Shown here: piece by piece, positions 46,822-58,058 of the stretch
Position numbering within the stretch: the stretch's first letter is position 1
Layout of the letters: the number at the start of each line of letters is the position of its first letter
Source: Dermatemys mawii
Lineage: Eukaryota > Chordata > Testudines > Dermatemydidae
Direction: 5' to 3'
Length of the DNA stretch: 64,000 nucleotides
Assembly: GCA_007922305.1 (NCBI GenBank)
Contig: ML677351.1
Coordinates: 17,203,119-17,267,118, forward strand
Notes under the pieces: model-generated
Told to the model about the DNA's origin: nothing
The model's database searches: none
Seen by the model: the letters and a program-made list of their open reading frames with translations, nothing else
Program-made: the position numbers and the translations under genes

Positions 46822-47098
46822 ACAAACTTTATTCTTTATGACATAAATCATCCACTAACCATCTGAGGCTAGGACGATACTTTCCCAGTTGGTACATTCT
46901 CTCATAATTACCCATTACAGGTTTACACCTGGCTACTGTACTGTACTATAGTAGTATTGGCTATTTTTGGAGGCAAGATCCTGGATTAAATGGATTCAGT
47001 AAGTTGAATCCTGTTTCTTTATACCAGAGCTGAATTTGCTCTACTGAGCAGGCAGTAGGTGGAGTTTGCTCGTGGATCTGTTCTGGTGTACTCACAGA
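46822..47098. other. Unique DNA
   Basis: Nothing supportable. Confidence 0.45.
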
Positions 47099-47208
47099 GG
47101 GCCTGATTCTCCTCTTGTTTACACCAGTTTTAATCTGGTGTAACTTCATTGTCTTCAATTGAATTACTTCTTGTTTATACCAGTATAAGTGTGAGCAAAA
47201 TCAGGCCC
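47099..47208. repeat. Fold-back MITE (CATTGACT family)
   Basis: GGGCCTGATTCTCCTC at the left is inverted as AGCAAAATCAGGCCC at the right. Inner TTTACACCAG / CTGGTGTAA and TATACCAGTATAAGTG segments give it a double-hairpin appearance. About 110 bp. Confidence 0.72.
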
Positions 47209-48352
47209 AAAATTCTGGAATATCTGCATTCAGAAACAGCTAGGAAGACAAGAAAAGTGTGTGAGAGAATGAGTGTGTTTAATATTCAGACACTGAGGTA
47301 GTAGCAAAATTGCTGACAAGCAATCGACAACATCTGAAGCAATGATGAAGCTAGTTTCCATTTTTGCGCTGCACTGTTAGTAATTAACATCTGTTTCAAA
47401 CCTACATAGGTACTGGGGAAGTTAAAAGCATTGCTAACGCCTTATCTGTTTCCTTGCCTCCAGTGGTAGATATTACTTTTCCTTGGCCCTGAAAACAGGA
47501 ATGAAACCAGCACCTGTTCCCAAATCTCTAACGAACTTTCAAAATTGAAAGTTACAGCCCTACAAAATGAGAATGTAATCCAATCTTCCTGGAGCAGCCA
47601 GAGAGTATGCAAAGGATTTGTGTGAATGTTTGTTGTGCAGACTGCAGCCTCGGACACATGTCAGTTCAGATGTATCGCAATTAGGGCTGCACAGACTATT
47701 TGTGAGGAAATCTGAACATGGCTGAATGAGCTACCATAGGACCAGATCCTGCAAGGTGCGGTTCCCTCAGCTCCTACTTCTCCTCCTCCTCATGCAGCAT
47801 GAAATAAGGGTGTTTGCAACATGGTGCTGTGATGTCTTGACAGAGCAATATGTGTCTAAGTTAGTATTCACATGCCTGCTGAGCCATAGTTCTGGCAACC
47901 TCCGGGGATCTCACCTCATGCTTATTTCAGGTACAGCGCTCCCTAACCCACAGTGACTGAGACACTCTCTATTCCATTTCTTCCCTCCCCGTCAGGAACA
48001 ATCTTGGAAAGTAAGCATCAGGGGTGAACATACCTGTTAAAGTTAGGTGTTGAGTATGGTTGAGCTGACAAAAAGCTGTGTACATCTGTACCCCTCCTTC
48101 AGCCTGCACTTCAGAGATGGGGTTCTGGGCATGGAGGACTCTTCTGGGGTGGCCCTGGGATAGCACCTTTCACCCTCAAACTAGAGATAGACTCTGAGAG
48201 TGCAGTACAGTTCTGGGCTAACCTTAGGGGAACAGCCAGCTCCTCCTCGTCATGCAGCATGAGATGATGACACCAGCCATGGAAACATTTAAGATGCACC
48301 TGCACCTCTCTTCTAGAAGATACATGGGTTCTTCCTCTGTGAGTAGATTCAA
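47209..48352. other. Gene-free DNA
   Basis: No supportable gene. The overlapping frames at 47969-48305 on the minus strand lack family features. Confidence 0.42.
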
Positions 48353-48447
48353 GGGTCTGATTCCAATGTCACTTATGCCAATGTAAATCAATAGTAACTC
48401 CACTGAAATTAATGGAGTTTCCATAGTGTTCGAACAGATTCAGGCCC
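48353..48447. repeat. Fold-back MITE (CATTGACT family)
   Basis: GGGTCTGATTCCAATG and CAGATTCAGGCCC are the ends. GTAACTCCACTGAAATTAATGGAGTTTCC is the central hairpin. Confidence 0.65.
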
Positions 48448-48550
48448 AGAGACTTTTAAGCCTTATCTTTCTAGAGATTTTTACAGGAAATTCTCAGTAG
48501 GACTAGAAGTATTTCAGCTGAACCAGTGTTTACACCAGTGGGAGCCCTAG

Positions 48551-48676
48551 GGTTTGTCTACACTTAGAATGCTACAGCGGAAACTGCTGCTGGAGATGCA
48601 CCACTGTAGCGCTTTGGTGAAGATACTACCTACACCCATGGGAGGGATTCTCCCATGTGCTAGTGTAGACCAGGCC
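48551..48676. mobile_element. PIF/Harbinger MITE, 126 bp
   Basis: GGTTTGTCTACACTTAGAA at the left and CTAGTGTAGACCAGGCC at the right are inverted repeats of the Harbinger type seen at 43.2 kb. The flanking trinucleotides are TAG (left) and TTA (right), a decayed TWA site. Confidence 0.72.
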
Positions 48677-48748
48677 TTAATGGTTCCTGCAGCCAGAGTT
48701 GTTTTTACCACTGTGTCATTTAAATCTCTTTGGGAGATCTAGCCCAAC

Positions 48749-49845
48749 CAGGGTGGATAAAAGTAGATGGTTTAAATAAAAAAAGAAATTTTAAAACATT
48801 TTTAAATTTAAATTTAATATGAGTTTTTTTTTTTACAAAAAACTATTTAAAATTACATTTGAAATTGACAACTTATGTTAAGTTTTAAACATATAATCTA
48901 TTAAATAAAATACATAAAGTAATACTATGCAGTACATATTTGCTGCCAAGTTTTAAAGAAAGTCAAATTGAACTGGTGGAAGACACTGGCTATGCATTTG
49001 GAACCAGTGATTGCTGAAGTGCAAACCAGTTTTGACAGCGGTAGCATCTTCTGCATGTGCATAGAATATATCCTTCTCATTTCAGTTTATTCAGCTAGTT
49101 CAGTTCAATGACTGGTTGATTCAAAGTTCAGAAATCAATGAAAGCTGAAAAATCAGGGAAGTTGTTTTCCACTTCCAATCTATGAATTAAAAAATCAATG
49201 TGAGAAGACGAGGTCTACCAGTTCTAAAATCTTGGAAGACATGATGGATGACCAGAAACCATCAGTTCAACTTGCTAGCTACAGATCATACTTCCTTTGC
49301 TTAATAAATCAGTTTTAAATGTAAAATATGTTTTGATAAACTTTATTCTATATGTATCAAGCACATGTAAGGTAGTTTTATTTATTAAAAAAATCAAAAT
49401 GCTGTTTTTGTGCTTTTTCAATTGAATTTCAATTTCCATCCAAACAGAGCTTGATACAAATCACAAGTAAAATTTAATCATCTAATCAATAAAAATGCAT
49501 AATATTCCATTTTCTAACATAATAAATTTACAAATTAAGATTCCAAGTAAATGTAAGATAAGTTACATAACTGCTTTATTAAATGTGTGCAAATACAATG
49601 TATCCTCCTGGTTAGTAAAAAAGAAGCACCAAATTTAGTGCCAAGGCCATACGTAGTTGCACTTCAAAATGTTTTAATAGTTGCTAACCAATGAGAATAA
49701 ACCTTTCTTTAGGGAAATAACTAAAAAGTACAAGTGCAATACACTACTAAAATCAATTATTTAAATCAAGGTTTCCAGCCTGCTGATTTAAATCATGATT
49801 TAAATACATTGTTTACATTGTTTTGATTTAAATCAAACTATCCTG
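48749..49845. mobile_element. hAT-type element, 1.1 kb, nonautonomous
   Basis: It begins CAGGGTGGATAAAAG and ends AATCAAACTATCCTG (reverse complement CAGGATAGTTTGATT), with sub-terminal TTTAAAT/ATTTAAATC repeats at both ends (TGATTTAAATCATGATTTAA near 49785). The flanking octamers AGCCCAAC (48741-48748) and AGGCTAAC (49846-49853) agree at six of eight positions, a decayed hAT TSD. The interior is AT-rich and has no transposase frame. Confidence 0.75.
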
Positions 49846-49952
49846 AGGCTAACAAAATATCAGAATCAGTTCCTTTAGCAATGTTATTTATTATTTATCC
49901 TACAGTAATACGTAAGAGACCAATCCTAGACCATGAACTCTTTGTGCTAGGG

Positions 49953-50688
49953 CAGTGATTCCCAGACTTTAACAACCTGTGAACCCCTTTCACTAAAATG
50001 TCAAGTCTTGCGAATCCCCTTCTAAAAATGAATATTTCCAGGGATTTTCTCCTTTCCTGAGTATAAATTATAAAAGCAGTGATCTTGGAAATATAAAGTT
50101 TGTTTTGATGACATGCTTATTACACACTATTTATTATTAATTACCATTACAGTATTTTTATTACATTATGAAAACAGCAACACTCTTCCAAGATCTCATT
50201 TTTGTAGCTTGTATCACTTTGAATAAGCCGGTTATATGACCAGGCTCCTATGTTTCATCCAGGAGTATCAGATGTGAAACAGCAGGAAGGGATTTAGGAA
50301 GCCAACTGAAAGAGTTTGTCCTATACAAGCATTCAGGTCTTTAGCAGTCCAGGCAAACAACGCACATTACGACAAACCTTAAACTTGTTCATAATAATTT
50401 TAAAAACAACACTAGCTGCCTAGTTAGTTTTAAAAACAGCAGAAAATATCCACCTCCCTTTCCATTTCTTATAAGGAGTCTTGAAGTTTAAATCTCCTCA
50501 GTGTAAAAGACATGCTTGCTTTGATCTGCTTAGCTTTTGGAAGTCTAGGGGCTCCGGGCTGCTGGCCCTGTGTTGCCCCGAGTTCCTAGGGACAGCTCTG
50601 TCTGCCATTAGGGAATTTTTTCCCCAAGAAGCCCCTGTAACATTTTGCAAACCCCCAAGTATTCACAAACCCAGTTTGGGAACCACTA
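49953..50688. mobile_element. hAT-type element, 736 bp, nonautonomous
   Basis: CAGTGATTCCCAGACTT at the left and, in reverse complement, TAGTGGTTCCCAAACTGG at the right form the inverted termini. The flanking octamers TGCTAGGG (49945-49952) and TGCTAGGT (50689-50696) match at seven of eight positions, supporting hAT insertion. The interior is AT-rich apart from a GGCTCCGGGCTGCTGGCCC patch near 50550. No transposase. Confidence 0.85.
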
Positions 50689-50696
50689 TGCTAGGT

Positions 50697-53508
50697 GCTA
50701 TACAAATGCAGAACAAAAAGCCCCACTGGTTCAGTTGAACAGTGAACTTTTTTTTAATTTTTTTAATGTATTTGTAAAATTCCTTAGTAGATCACTGCCA
50801 CAGGGAAATGACTTTTCAAAGAGCGGTTTTATGTCCATTCTGTTTTGATTTTAAATACTTTAAAATGTAGCTGCAAATTTTAAAGCAAAATTCCCTAGAA
50901 GTGTTATGTTTTTTAAATGTTAATATAGCTTATACTGCAGAAATTTACAGAAAAGCGTGGCTTTGTCATCTCTTTCCATTCCAATATATTTCTTTCTACA
51001 GAAATCAACTGTTTCAACTGTACTATCCATTTCCAATTGTTGAATCAAATCCATTTCATAAAAATAAACCAATGCCAAGGTTGAGCATAATCAAGAAACA
51101 GCTGCATTTCCCAAGAGGCCAAAAGTATTAACCTTCCAGCCTTGTGCTAAAGTGCACTTGAGTCAGGAGATTATCTCATGATAAATAATGCACAGTGTTT
51201 TCTAATACTACCAACCACAATTGTTTCCTTTGTTAAATAGTTTATTCTGAGCACTGGGTACATTTTTGCCTGCAAACTGCTTCTTCTGTTTGAAGCATTA
51301 AGTGCGTTTCATCAACTCCATCAATGCAGAATCCATTAAGTTTTCTGACTGGTTCACTATTCAATTATCTTCAAAAGAAAATTAATGAGAAAATTCTAAT
51401 GTTAAGTTCATTTGAAGTAGAACAGTTCAACTGCACTTCAAAAAACTATGTTACTATTGCAAAGGGAAGCACTTTTTGGCATTTGCTGATTTCAAGATCT
51501 TTAAGCTCTTTCAGTTTAGATTTTTTATAACTGTGTTTGTGTAGCAGTGGGTAATAAAAAAAAGGAAATCAATAGGAAAAATGATTCGGTAATGCAGAAC
51601 AATTTAGTAGGAAGCACTTAATGGTTTTGTCCTACTTAAGTCATTTATTCGGTGAGATAATGGCATTCTCACAACTGAAGGCGGTTTCCGCAGGTCAAGG
51701 ATGAGACACCCTGGTGGGTTAGAAAGTGAATATTTGCATGGCCACTGTTCATCTTGCACTGTTTTGTGGGTAAATAGAGGAGCACAGTTGCCAGGAATGA
51801 GGATCTGGTACCTCCCAAGAGCATTCACAGATATGCACACAAATAAGTAGACATTTAGAAATGGATTGCATAGCCCAGAATCAGATATTTTGAGGACAAG
51901 AGTGGGAAGTAGAATGTGTGAGGGCTCTCACAACATACCTGAATCCTGATTCATATCATCCCTGCTACTCAACCACTCTGCCTTTCCTAAATAGACATTC
52001 TTCATTGTGGCAGAAGGGATGGTGATTGAGTGAGGTAAATACATTTGTCCTATAGATTAGATTAAGACCCTTTAACACAGTCCATTTTATTTATGACTTA
52101 AATCACAGTTGGACCTATGATAGGTCCTCAGAGGTGAAAGGCTAATGCATCAAACTGCCATGCCACTATCATGTATCATAACCTCATCCTCTTTTATAAT
52201 CAGTCATGATAACTCTTACATGGCAGAGAAGTGATTTTTTGCTAAGCCAAGGTTAATTCAAATAAGCAAATACCATTCTTCAAGTGTCAGCAGATTCAAA
52301 GCAAAGCTGGGTACCTAAGGAAAAAATATACTGAGGAACCATTTCCTCCTAGGAGTTCAGAAGCAGCATTTAAGTCGCCAGGAAATTGGGTGTGGCAGCC
52401 TTTATTAGAGATGCAAAGTAAGGCTTTGTTTAGAAATATGGATGACAGCAGAAACTTATACTTCCATTTATATTTAAAGCACCTATCCATTGCCTTGGGT
52501 GATTTCACAGCAATTAAAATATATAACAGCACAAAAAATAATCAGTGCCAATAATAAAATAAAACTACGTCCAATATTTACCAAACCAATTCTTATTAAC
52601 TTCAAGTCTCAGCACAAAGGTTCAATTCTGCTTCCATTTGCTCCCTCTTCCCATACAAATTCAAACAATAACTCTAATAGAATCACTCCAGATTTATACT
52701 TTTGTAACGGGCAGCAAAACTTGTGTCTAAGGCTGTCTCTAAGGACACAGATCCAAATTTGTATAGACACTCACAGAAAGTATAATGTTGTAAATTTGTT
52801 CTGATATAGAAACATCCTGTGAGTTTGTTTTACTGCAGTTGTTTTAGGATAAGTGTAACTAGGGAGCATAGGATAGTTTTGAAATACAAAACCAAATCAT
52901 AAGGAGATCTGGAAAGCTTTAAACAGATTTCATCACATTAGACAACATGTTTGACAGATCAGAAATAAAACACTAGCACACTGTACAATACCTATCTCTC
53001 AATGATAGCTCTGTAGCTGCATACACTGGAAGTGAGAGGTAGTTATTATTACTGGTATGTACTGTGGTTATGGAAAAACACTGCAGTTGATGCAAAATTG
53101 GACTAAGTCACTGTAGTATTGCTATATTCGGTTGGTGACATATTGTGATACATTTCTTATAGGCCCAGAACTTTTGTTTCACATTTCCTTTATTATCTGA
53201 AACAATGATCCCAACTATTTGTATTTTCTCATATGGGTTATTATTTTTTTTTCTGTTTTAGAGAATAGCAACGTATTAAAAGGCATTTGTACTGTATGTC
53301 ACTGCACGAGGAGCTAGATTTGTCAAATTATGGGCCTCCAAACTCCACACTGCAATCAACAAAATATAACATTTTTCAATTATTGTGTAAAAACGGCTAA
53401 AGATAAATGTACCTTTAAACACTAGATCTGTCGACTGATCTGCTTAAAAACTCTTCTAAGTTTTACAGTATGTTGGAAAGGCTGGAGGGTTCTAGTTGAA
53501 CTGTGAAC
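50697..53508. other. Gene-free AT-rich DNA
   Basis: No supportable gene or clear mobile element in about 2.8 kb. Confidence 0.45.
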
Positions 53509-53577
53509 TTGATCCAAAGTCCACGCAAACCAATTGAAGTATTTCTGTTGACATCAATGGGCTCTGGATCAGGCCCT
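53509..53577. repeat. Short fold-back element (CATTGACTTC family)
   Basis: TTGATCCAAAGTCCACGC at the left and GGGCTCTGGATCAGGCCCTG at the right, with TTGACATCAATGG between them. Confidence 0.6.
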
Positions 53578-55025
53578 GTGAGCATAAACTGTGGTGTAAA
53601 TTACAATTTGGGAGTGAACTGGTCAGAAAATAGTATGCAAAATAAGTGTAACTTCCACCAATTTTGCATTCTGTGGTTGAGCAAATTGAGTGCAATTTAT
53701 ACAAATTTGATATTTTGTGAGGACCAAATTTAGCAGCTCCCACTAAAACCTACACGGAGACTGTGTGCTAGATCTGATAGACAGTTATGCCTACTTACCC
53801 AGGATCTGAATTTGGATTCAGAAGTATTAGGGATGATGCTGCATAAGTGCCCGAGTAAGTATGGGTACACATCAGGAAGGTCTTTATCTTACATTCACAT
53901 GTTAGTTACATGCTCCTTTGGAAAGTATTGCACAATTGTGTTATGTGGCCATTGAATACAAGTGCAAGTTACACAACTCTATCACTGACACGATGTGTAA
54001 TTTACACCACCATTTACTTTAGCACTAAGTGTGTCCTAAACACTAACATATGCATTGCAGCCTAAGATAAGCAGGAACTTTGAGCCTTTCATGTTAATAG
54101 TGTCTCTCTATCCTGGCAGGAAATAAATGGTCAATCAAATCTAACCACTGCAATAGTCAAAATATAACACTAGGAAAACAACATTTCAACAGTAGGTAAA
54201 GAGTCTCTTTTCCCCAAAAGAAACAAACACACATGTCAAGGAAGAGGTTGGAGAAAAACGGTAAAAAGAAAATAAAAGAAAAACATTTGTTAAAATGAAA
54301 GATTTTAAAGATTTTTCTTTTTAAGTAAAAATGATAGCAATCATGTCACTAAAGGCAGTAATTACAGATCACAAAAGAATGCTTAGCTTTCACTGCTCTG
54401 CTCTATAGAACATACCTCAATGTAGACAGTTTCCTTTCAAGCAAAATTAATGCAAAATGAAGACTATTGAATCTGCAGTTGTAAAGGTGCACATATCAAA
54501 GTTAAGAAACCCATTGCATTGTTTGCTTCTAGCTACATCAGGAGAACTAGAGGAGAGACTTGCAGAGAGGCAAATGGAATTTGTACAATGGCAAGCTCTT
54601 TTTTCCCCTTTTTAGATTTGGCTATAGAAAGATAATCAGAAAGTGCATTTTTATTACAATTAGGACCAGTGATTGAGTCCTAAAAAAAAGTTGCAGATCA
54701 CACTTTCAGTACCAGCTGGTACTGGAATTACAGGAAAAAACAATAGCCCAGAATGACTTTCTAGAGCATTCTGGAACAACTGGAGCTCTGATAAGGACTC
54801 TCACTTCGCACTGCAACCTCATTAGCAGGGTTTTTTTTTTTCAATCCATTAATCTTGATCTCTCCATCACATTTTTAAACAGGTAATTGAACTAGAGAGA
54901 CCTGAAAGTCATGGGAGGTATTTTTGTCTCTGTCCCTCCCAATGTGACCAAGATATTCTTGTCAAAGTGAATCCAGTGCTATCATATGTATTAGGGAAAT
55001 CATGAATAAAAATCACAAGGGCACC
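53578..55025. other. Gene-free AT-rich DNA
   Basis: No supportable gene or repeat. The density of purine runs around 54230-54330 is just low complexity. Confidence 0.45.
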
Positions 55026-55665
55026 TGTAGCAAGGTGAAGACTCACCAGCCTGGTGACTCCTACTGGTAATCCTGAGAATTAGCTCATTTCAGCTCCAGA
55101 GCGCCTCCTGGTGGCTGATGTTTCACCTGCCTTAGGGTCCCTATGTCCCTGCTGCACACTTTGGGTCTCCCCTCCCCCCGGGAGGCCCAATCCTCTAATC
55201 CCACCTTCCCTCAGTGGCTACTGTCAGTCGTCATCTAGCTCTCACTCCCTGGAGCAGATTGCAGTCTGTCATGGCCACTCATCATTCGCAAGGGGTTAGG
55301 ACCAGCTGCCTATTTCTAATCCTTGGGCTGCCCCTCTGCAGCCCCAGTACCTCTATATGCCTTGACCAAGGCCTGCAGCCTGGGAAGTTGCCAGGCTGGA
55401 GCTCCCCAGGCTCCTCTTGCCCTTTTCCCCAGCCCTGCTCTGCTTCAGGTTCCTGGCTTGCAAACAGCTAGCCCTTTTCCCTCCAGGGCTGGAGAGAAAC
55501 TCTTCCACCTTCTGGGCCACAACCCTCTTATAGGGCCAGCTGTGGCCTGATTGGGGCGTGGCCCCAGATGTGGCTGCTTCCCCAATCAGTCTTTCACAGC
55601 CATAAGCCCTGTCCAGAGCTGCTTTTAGTCCTTTTCTTCAGGAGTGGGACACCCTTCCCACTACA
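55026..55665 (-). mobile_element. LTR, 640 bp, probably solo
   Basis: Read on the minus strand it begins TGTAGTGGGAAGGGTGTCCC and ends TCACCTTGCTACA, so it has TGTA...TACA ends. It is C/T-rich on the plus strand, with sharp GC contrast to its flanks, and contains CCAGGAGGCGCTCTGG near its end. Flanking pentamers GCACC and GTGCC agree at only three positions. It contains no coding sequence. The assignment as an LTR of a turtle retroelement rests on its ends and composition. Confidence 0.6.
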
Positions 55666-56022
55666 GTGCCCAATATAAGAGATTATCTATACATTGCACT
55701 AAAAATAAATTATGCTAAAAGAACATTAAAATTGCAAAGTCAAACATTCAGTGGTTACAAAATGCCAGAAGTAAGGTTGTCTGGGCAATGCAACTCCCGA
55801 CCCTGTCCCCCTCAGCTCCCATTCTACCTCTACCCCCTGGCTTTGGTTCCATAGGAGTGGGGTGATGCTGCACCCCACTCCTATGCATTCATGTAAGGCA
55901 AGCTTCCTCTTCTTTGCTACCTGGACACCAGCACTGGGAACACAGGGAGACAGTCTCACAGTTCTAGTGTCTGGAAAGATAAGTCTTGCTCCGCCCCCAC
56001 AACCCTGGAATGTGCAGGCTCA
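55666..56022. other. Gene-free DNA between elements
   Basis: GC-richer stretch (55790-56020) without a recognisable element. Confidence 0.42.
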
Positions 56023-57178
56023 GGCCTGAGCTATACTACAAAGTTAGGGCAACATAAGCCACAATAGGTCGATTTAATATTGTATGTGTCTACACTACCA
56101 AGTCCCTTCCGCCAACCTAAGAGGCCTGTAAAGTCGACTTCTGTACTGCACAGCTGCGAGAGGCGTAGCACTTCATTCTCGGCGGCAACCCCACCAATGC
56201 CCCAAAACACCTCGTGGATACCTCCCAGGAGCCTCGAGCGACCTCGAGCAACAATGAAGAGGACATTGTTGATGAGGAGGAGGAGTGCGTGAGACAGGCA
56301 AGCAGAGGATCCATCCTCCCCAACAGCCAAGAACTGTTTTTAACCCTGGAGCCCATCCCCTCACAGGACCAATTGTCAGCAGAACATGATGCCAGGAAGG
56401 CATCTCTAGTGAGTAAATATTTCCAGTCAAAGTATAGAGTTACATGCTATTATTTTTTATGTTGAATCTGAACAAAAAAGTAGCTGCAGTGGGTATCAGT
56501 GGCCACTCCAGCTACGCAGAGGGTGTCCTCTGAGAAAGACTGTTTATGTGGATGGCGATGGCCCTGGAATCCTCCATGGACATCACTAGGAAGCTTTCAT
56601 GAGGGTACTCTGCAATCCTTCGCAAAAGGTTTCTGGGGAGGGCTGCCTTAATTCATCCACCACGGCAGGACATTGTCCCATGCCACTCCATTATTAACTC
56701 TGCTGGCATCATTGCAGCGTAAGGAGCAGGTCTGTATCCAGATGCTTGCAGCATCTGCTCCCTTGCCACCTCTGTTACCCTCAGGAAAGTGATATCACAC
56801 TGAGTCATCCAGAGGAAATGGGGGAGGTTTTAAATGCTAGCCCTTAAACCACAAGCAATTCAATAAGTAATCTGCCTACTTGGTGAATTCTGGGTCACAC
56901 AAGCACACTTTCCCGAGGATGCCGGGGTTCTGGTTGGAAGGGATCACCACATATTGCAACCAGCATTTAAAAAGGGGTGGAGAGTGGCTTCCTGTTTGTC
57001 TTCCTTCCTCCGCCCCCAACCCAGTGCCACTTTTGTAAAAAATCAAACTATCTGGGGGGCTTTACATTGGTGCCTGTCTTCTAGCACTATCTAGATTGCT
57101 AGGGGAAAGAGGACTTTTCTCAAGTTCCAACCAGTGATCCCAAGGATGTCGACTTAACTATGTAGTGTAGACATGCCC
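56023..57178. mobile_element. PIF/Harbinger element, 1.16 kb, decayed
   Basis: The left end GGCCTGAGCTATACTACAAA and the right end (reverse complement) GGGCATGTCTACACTACATA are inverted repeats. TCA flanks both ends (56020-56022 and 57179-57181), a 3-bp TSD. Sub-terminal TAGGTCGATTTAATA and TGTCGACTTAACTA are also mirrored, and a TGTGTCTACACTACC copy lies at 56086. The element carries a coding relic at 56214-56465. The 3' two-thirds has no long frame. Confidence 0.8.
56214..56465 (+). pseudogene. Relic of the Harbinger Myb/SANT-like accessory ORF
   Basis: An 83-codon open frame inside the Harbinger element. It has an acidic run (about residues 15-24, NEEDIVDEEEE) followed by VRQASRGSILPNSQELFLTLEPIPSQ at about residues 26-52. 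I recognise this acidic linker plus SQELFLTLEPIPSQDQL block from the C-terminal half of predicted Myb/SANT-like (trihelix-type) DNA-binding proteins of turtles that derive from PIF/Harbinger ORF1. The SANT domain itself is missing upstream, and the frame ends soon after ARKASLVSKY. At nucleotide level ...GCATCTCTAGTGAGTAAAT could be a splice donor (AG/GTGAG-like). Not functional as it stands. Confidence 0.6.
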
Positions 57179-57181
57179 TCA

Positions 57182-57710
57182 GTCTGATTGACACACAGGA
57201 TCTGTGAGGGAAGGGAGCATGCTAATTTTTAGAGGTTTATTACCTGGCCAAATTTGGGTGCATTTTCATAGGAATGCCAAAAGGCACATCTCTGACATCA
57301 GGACACTCTCCCCCTGCTAAATTTCAATATCCTGATCCAGAAAATGAAAATACTACAGCTTCACAATAAGAGAGTTATAAGAATTCTTTAACATGGGCAA
57401 AAATGTTTTCCCCTTCAATATTGTTCTCTGAAATGGTTAAACTTCTTTATCTGAAGTTTCCCAAAATAGGCCAGCCTGAAGTCGATGCCTGGCATAGAAA
57501 GCTTAATCCTGAATAGTTTAAGTTTGCCATATGTTATAAGAAACTGAAAACAGGGTCTTCTAATGGAAAATATTAGGCAACCTTAACTATATGTACCACT
57601 TCTCTATAGTGCTTATAACATACACTGATTGAGGTAACCAAAATCAAGTCACTTTTGAAAATCTTGACCCTGTTTTCTAGCATGCATAAACCAACAATGG
57701 AGATCTACAG
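57182..57710. other. Gene-free DNA
   Basis: No supportable gene. Confidence 0.45.
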
Positions 57711-58058
57711 CAGTGGTTCTCAAACTTGTGGGGGCGGCAGCCCTTTTGCTTGTCCCCGTGGGCCACCGCAACCTCTGTGTCTCCGCCAAAATGCCGCCGA
57801 GCCGAATGCTTCTGGTTTCAGCAGCATTTTGGCAGACATGCCAAGCACTTCACAGTGTCTACCGAAAAGCCACCAAAACCGGAAACTTTCACTTTGGTGG
57901 CTTTTCGGACGGACACTTTGAAGTGCATGGAATGTCCGCTGAAATGCTGCCAAAAGCAAAAGCATTTGGCTCGGCGGCACTTCAACAGCACAAGGAGCTT
58001 GCGACCCCTGGGAATCGCCCTGTGACCCCCCCCCCCCCGGAAAGGCTGAGAACCACAG
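57711..58058. mobile_element. hAT MITE, 348 bp, with central hairpin
   Basis: CAGTGGTTCTCAAACTTG at the left and, in reverse complement, CTGTGGTTCTCAGCCTTTCC at the right are inverted ends. The flanking octamers ATCTACAG and ATCATCAA agree at five of eight, including the hAT-preferred T2 and A7. The centre holds perfect 16-bp arms CCGAAAAGCCACCAAA (57862-57877) and TTTGGTGGCTTTTCGG (57893-57908). CpG-rich. Open frames on both strands across it are symmetry artefacts. A run of 13 C lies just before the right end. Confidence 0.85.

Noticed and set aside
55111..55550. Pro/Ser/Leu-rich open frames
   Set aside because: They lie in the C/T-rich LTR at 55026-55665. Low stop density reflects composition.
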